Source of the DNA: Deltaproteobacteria bacterium
Lineage (GTDB): Bacteria; Desulfobacterota; BSN033; UBA1163
DNA length: 43,999 nt
Assembly: GCA_020059605.1 (NCBI GenBank)
Contig: JAGVBT010000050.1
Span: 1 to 43,999, forward strand
Direction: 5' to 3'
The notes under the pieces were generated by a model, which did not search any database, had not been told where the DNA came from, and saw nothing but the letters and a program-made list of their open reading frames with translations. The translations under genes were made by a program, and so were the position numbers. This document shows, one piece after another, positions 41,256-43,999 of the stretch (position 1 is its first letter; every line of letters begins with the position of its first letter).

Positions 41256-41567
41256 ATGAATCCATTTCTTACTGGAACAATGGTGGGAATCGCATTGGCC
41301 CTGCTCAACTTCTTAGCCTCCACCTTCGTCTCTTCGAAAGTGATCCACCGTTCCAAATTGACTTCAGTTCTCATTGCCCTGGCCGGGTTTATCGCAAGAC
41401 TCGGAGCGCTCGGCCTCATCTTCTATGGGTTGACCAGGGTGAAGGAGATCCATTTTCAGACAGCCCTTCTCTCCTTCGTCCTCTGCTTCACCCTTCTTCT
41501 GATCATTAAGACGATGCGGTTTTATCGAAAGCTGGGATCGATCCCATGGAAGCAAATCGGGAGGTAA
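41256..41567 (+). CDS. ATP synthase protein I-like
   Basis: 103 residues from ATG 41256 (longer reading rejected because it overlaps the preceding gene). Four hydrophobic helices: TGTMVGIALALLNFLAST, LTSVLIALAGFIARLGALGL, ALLSFVLCFTLLLII. A short basic tail follows (MRFYRKLGSIPWKQIGR). It fits small AtpI-type membrane proteins encoded between atpZ and atpB. Its spacing to atpB is ten bases. Assignment rests on position, size and helix number. Confidence 0.7.
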   Translation: MNPFLTGTMVGIALALLNFLASTFVSSKVIHRSKLTSVLIALAGFIARLGALGLIFYGLTRVKEIHFQTALLSFVLCFTLLLIIKTMRFYRKLGSIPWKQIGR

Positions 41568-41577
41568 GGATTCGAAT

Positions 41578-42321
41578 ATGGAAAAGATAGATTTGATGGA
41601 ACATCTTCAGCCCCATGTCTATATTCCCCTTAAGGTTGGAAACATCGATCTCTCCATCACCAATGCGGTCATCATGATGTGGATTGCCTGTATCCTCGTT
41701 TTCCTCACTCTCTTCCTGGCGGGAAGGGCGGGGAAGTTGGTCCCAAAGGGATTGCAGAACCTGATGGAATCGATCGTGGACTATCTGAGGACAAACCTCA
41801 TTTATGAAACCATCGGTGAGAAAGGGATGGCCTGGTTTCCCTTTATTGCCACCCTCTTCTTCTTCATCCTCTTCTGTAACCTCCTCGGCCTGATTCCGAA
41901 GGGATTCACGGCCACTTCCAACATCAATGTGACCGCCTCTCTGGCCGTCGTCGTCTTTCTATGCACTCAGGGGGCGGGAATCCATAAACATGGACTCTTC
42001 GGTTACCTGAAAAAGTTCATCCCCAAGGGGGTTCCTCTCTGGATCATTCCCCTGATGCTCCCTATTGAAATCATCAGCCAGTTTGCCAAGCCATTCTCCC
42101 TCGCAGTCCGGCTCTTTGCCAATATGACCACCGGCCACCTGGTCATTCTGGTCTTTCTTTCTATGATCATCATGTTCAAGAGCGTCATCGTCACTCCCCT
42201 TCCTCTTGCAATGGCAGTGGTGATGATGGCCTTTGAGATTTTTGTCGCGCTGATTCAGGCGTTTATCTTTTCGATTCTGGCCTCCATGTATATTGCCGAG
42301 GCCGTTCACGCAGAACATTAG
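41578..42321 (+). CDS. atpB: F0F1 ATP synthase subunit a
   Basis: 247 residues; GGAGGTAAGGA before the ATG. Five or six transmembrane helices. The essential proton-path arginine is R178 in SLAVRLFANMTTGHLV, with the typical following N-M-x-x-G-H. MLPIEIISQFAKPFSLAV precedes it. It forms the half-channels beside the c-ring in the inner membrane. The following gene is atpE (c), separated by a 155-base spacer that holds inverted repeats. Confidence 0.95.
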   Translation: MEKIDLMEHLQPHVYIPLKVGNIDLSITNAVIMMWIACILVFLTLFLAGRAGKLVPKGLQNLMESIVDYLRTNLIYETIGEKGMAWFPFIATLFFFILFCNLLGLIPKGFTATSNINVTASLAVVVFLCTQGAGIHKHGLFGYLKKFIPKGVPLWIIPLMLPIEIISQFAKPFSLAVRLFANMTTGHLVILVFLSMIIMFKSVIVTPLPLAMAVVMMAFEIFVALIQAFIFSILASMYIAEAVHAEH

Positions 42322-42341
42322 TAGACGGATACTGGAATATT

Positions 42342-42447
42342 GGAATGATGGAACATTGGAATAATGGAATAAAACTGTAAGAGAATAAACATAATGTGTA
42401 ATTTGGAAAGCTCACTCTTCCATTATTCTAAGATTCCATTCTTCCAT
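42342..42447. repeat. TGGAATAATGGAA inverted repeat cluster between atpB and atpE
   Basis: TGGAATAATGGAA (42357-42369) is complementary to TTCCATTATTCTA (42418-42430) with one mismatch. GGAATGATGGAA (42342-42353) matches TTCCATTCTTCCAT (42434-42447) in part. Several GGAATATTGGAATGATGG-like units sit in tandem to the left. Confidence 0.7.
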
Positions 42448-42449
42448 AA

Positions 42450-42701
<252 letters not shown>

Positions 42702-42704
<3 letters not shown>

Positions 42705-42720
42705 TGAATTTTATTCATTA
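42702..42720 (+). promoter_or_regulatory. Hairpin overlapping the atpE stop codon
   Basis: TAATGAAT (42702-42709), TTT loop, ATTCATTA (42713-42720). The first T-A-A is the atpE stop codon. TTCATTAAGGA also recurs downstream near 42763. It may stabilise or process the c-subunit message, which is needed in highest copy. Confidence 0.6.
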
Positions 42721-42817
42721 AGGAAGCCAGGAATGCAGGAGAGTGGTTTAAATCACCTTTCTTCATTAAGGATCACAGACACGGTCACGAGAATAATTTA
42801 TAAAGAGGGAGCAAATT

Positions 42818-43312
42818 ATGTTTAAAGCAGAACCAGGTTTGATCATCTGGACTCTGGTCTCTTTCTTTCTCCTCCTCATCCTTCTGGCGAAGCTGGTCTA
42901 TCCCCTTATCCTGAAGGGACTGAAGAAGAGGGAAGAGACGATTCAACAACAACTCGAAGAGGCTCGGAAGACCAAACAGGCGGCCGTACAACTTCTCGAG
43001 GAATACAAGCGCCAGCTCGCCGAAGCCCGTTCCGAGGCGCAGAAGATTATTAACGAAGGAAAAGGATTGGGCGAAAACATGCGGAAGGAGATCGTCCAGA
43101 AGGCCCAGCAGGAATCGAATCAGATTGTGAAGAGGGCCCAGGAGGAGATCGAACTCCAGAAGCAGAAGGCCCTCCTCGAACTCCAGGAGAAGATTGCCGA
43201 CCTCTCCATCATGGCCGCATCGAAGGTCATCAACAAGTCGCTCAATACCGAAGACAACCGCCGACTCGTGGAGGAGTACGTCTCAAAGGTAGGTGAACTC
43301 TATGGCAAGTGA
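42818..43312 (+). CDS. atpF: F0F1 ATP synthase subunit b
   Basis: 164 residues. N-terminal membrane anchor TLVSFFLLLILLAKLVYPLI at about residues 10-29, then a long charged coiled coil (RKTKQAAVQLLEEYKRQLAE; EEIELQKQKALLELQEKIAD). It forms the peripheral stalk with delta. The next gene begins inside its last codons (overlap of 11 bases), so translation is coupled. Confidence 0.94.
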   Translation: MFKAEPGLIIWTLVSFFLLLILLAKLVYPLILKGLKKREETIQQQLEEARKTKQAAVQLLEEYKRQLAEARSEAQKIINEGKGLGENMRKEIVQKAQQESNQIVKRAQEEIELQKQKALLELQEKIADLSIMAASKVINKSLNTEDNRRLVEEYVSKVGELYGK

Positions 43313-43844
43313 TCCGGTGGTACGAGGCTATGCGGAGGCCCTCTTCCAGTTGGCCAGAGCCGAGGAATCGGTCGATCGGGTTGAAAAGGAACTGACCCGG
43401 CTCAAAAACGGTCTCGAATCGAGTGCGGAAGTCAAAGAGTTTATGAGCAATCTCCAGATCTCTCCCGAGGGGAAGAAGAGCGCTCTTTTTCAGATATTCG
43501 GTGAGAAGATCTCCACGATCACCCTCAACTGGATCAATCTGGTCATCGACCAGGGTCGGCAGAGGAGACTTCCCAACATCATCGAGGCTTTTTTTACTCT
43601 TGCTCAGGAATCCCGCGAAAAGGTGACGGCAGAAGTGGTCACGTCAGTTCCCCTTTCCGAAGATCTCATACAGCGCCTCGAAAAGGAACTTTCCCGCGCA
43701 TCGAAGAAGCAGGTCTTTCTCAAACCGATGGTCGATGAGTCAATTCTGGGTGGTGTGATCGTCAAGATCGAGAACAAAATCATTGATGGAAGCGTCAAAC
43801 ATCGTCTCGAAGAGATGAAGCAGGAGATGGTGAAAACCTATTAA
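43302..43844 (+). CDS. atpH: F0F1 ATP synthase subunit delta
   Basis: 180 residues from ATG 43302; a GTG nine bases earlier is possible. OSCP/delta signature: VVRGYAEALFQLARAEESVD at the start, and the C-terminal ILGGVIVKIENKIIDGSVKH. It joins the b-stalk to the alpha3beta3 head. It is followed by a double hairpin and then the atpA start. Confidence 0.94.
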   Translation: MASDPVVRGYAEALFQLARAEESVDRVEKELTRLKNGLESSAEVKEFMSNLQISPEGKKSALFQIFGEKISTITLNWINLVIDQGRQRRLPNIIEAFFTLAQESREKVTAEVVTSVPLSEDLIQRLEKELSRASKKQVFLKPMVDESILGGVIVKIENKIIDGSVKHRLEEMKQEMVKTY

Positions 43845-43857
43845 CCTTTATTATATT

Positions 43858-43951
43858 GCCCCCTCACCCTTACCCTCTCCCGCCAGGGGAGAGGGTAGGT
43901 TTTAGATTCCCTCCCCCTTGATGGGGGAGGGTGAGGGTGGGGGTGAATGAG
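43858..43951. repeat. CCCTCACCC-family double hairpin, copy 6, between atpH and atpA
   Basis: First stem TACCCTCTCCC (43871-43881) with GGGAGAGGGTA (43887-43897), 11 perfect pairs. Second stem CCCTCCCCC (43909-43917) with GGGGGAGGG (43923-43931), nine perfect pairs. The outer CCCCCTCACCCT and AGGGTGAGGGTGGGGG arms can also pair. It ends just before the atpA start, supplying its GAGGGG. Confidence 0.85.
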
Positions 43952-43961
43952 GGGTGAAAAA

Positions 43962-43999
43962 GTGGAACTGAAGATCAAGCCAGAAGAGATATCCGCTAT
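43962..43999 (+). CDS. atpA: F0F1 ATP synthase subunit alpha, N-terminal fragment (cut by the window end)
   Basis: Only 12 whole codons are visible, from GTG 43962: V/M-ELKIKPEEISA, which matches the AtpA N-terminus (ExxIxPEEIS). GAGGGG lies seven bases before the GTG. An in-frame ATG at 43947 adds five residues but is crowded by the repeat. Gene order atpF-atpH-atpA supports the call. Confidence 0.85.
   Translation, partial: MELKIKPEEISA

Noticed and set aside
41129..42318. Minus-strand ORFs across the ATP synthase genes
   Set aside because: Shadows of atpI and atpB, highly charged translations typical of antisense membrane-protein genes.

Overview
The window reads as one chromosomal segment of an anaerobic, metabolically versatile Gram-negative bacterium, most likely Desulfobacterota (the former Deltaproteobacteria, Syntrophobacter/Syntrophales-like). 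This rests on the parA-parB-bactofilin-atpZ/I-atpBEFH gene order, the mix of ABC and TRAP importers, a corrinoid/tetrahydrofolate methyl-transfer set, a MalT-like regulator with a BTAD domain, and many dispersed palindromic intergenic repeats. The assignment is inference: there is no rRNA or other marker here. I saw no tRNA, CRISPR array, transposase or phage gene.

Layout. (1) 1-5021: family-5 peptide-type ABC importer (binding protein and two permeases, no ATPase genes) followed by an M20 metallopeptidase. (2) 5184-10286: a secreted HD-like protein, then a complete ABC importer of the iron/thiamine/phosphonate class with a fused double permease. (3) 10319-15138: an MFS exporter and an FmdB zinc ribbon on the minus strand, divergent from a 1061-residue regulator. 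(4) 15216-17484: an AT-rich patch with a toxin-antitoxin pair, a small conserved ORF, a secreted protein, and a 515-base gap holding a mini-ORF and a terminator. (5) 17485-20098: a crotonase-family enzyme and a membrane-bound spermidine-synthase-like protein.

(6) 20381-35960, and perhaps to 37115, is the most interesting part. It is a one-directional catabolic locus: DHDPS/NAL-family aldolase, creatininase-family hydrolase, FadR-type GntR regulator, zinc alcohol dehydrogenase, TRAP transporter DctPQM, sugar epimerase, corrinoid protein, pterin-dependent methyltransferase, UROD-fold methyltransferase, second zinc dehydrogenase, UPF0261 (Tm-1-like) protein, short-chain dehydrogenase and transaldolase-like protein. 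A consensus-like promoter with a perfect TTGTC-N-GACAA palindrome, typical of FadR-family operators, stands before the first gene. My reading is import and oxidation/epimerisation/aldol cleavage of a sugar acid, polyol or related compound whose methyl group is removed by the corrinoid system and passed to tetrahydrofolate. The combination looks unusual; the substrate is unknown.

(7) 36099-43999: a D-3-phosphoglycerate-dehydrogenase-like gene, serB, then the housekeeping block parA, parB, bactofilin, atpZ, atpI, atpB, atpE, atpF, atpH and the first codons of atpA.

Intergenic spaces are crowded with imperfect palindromes. Two families recur: a TTCGAA-rich family (three copies) and a CCCTCACCC/GGGTGAGGG family (six copies). 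Some copies supply the Shine-Dalgarno sequence of the next gene.
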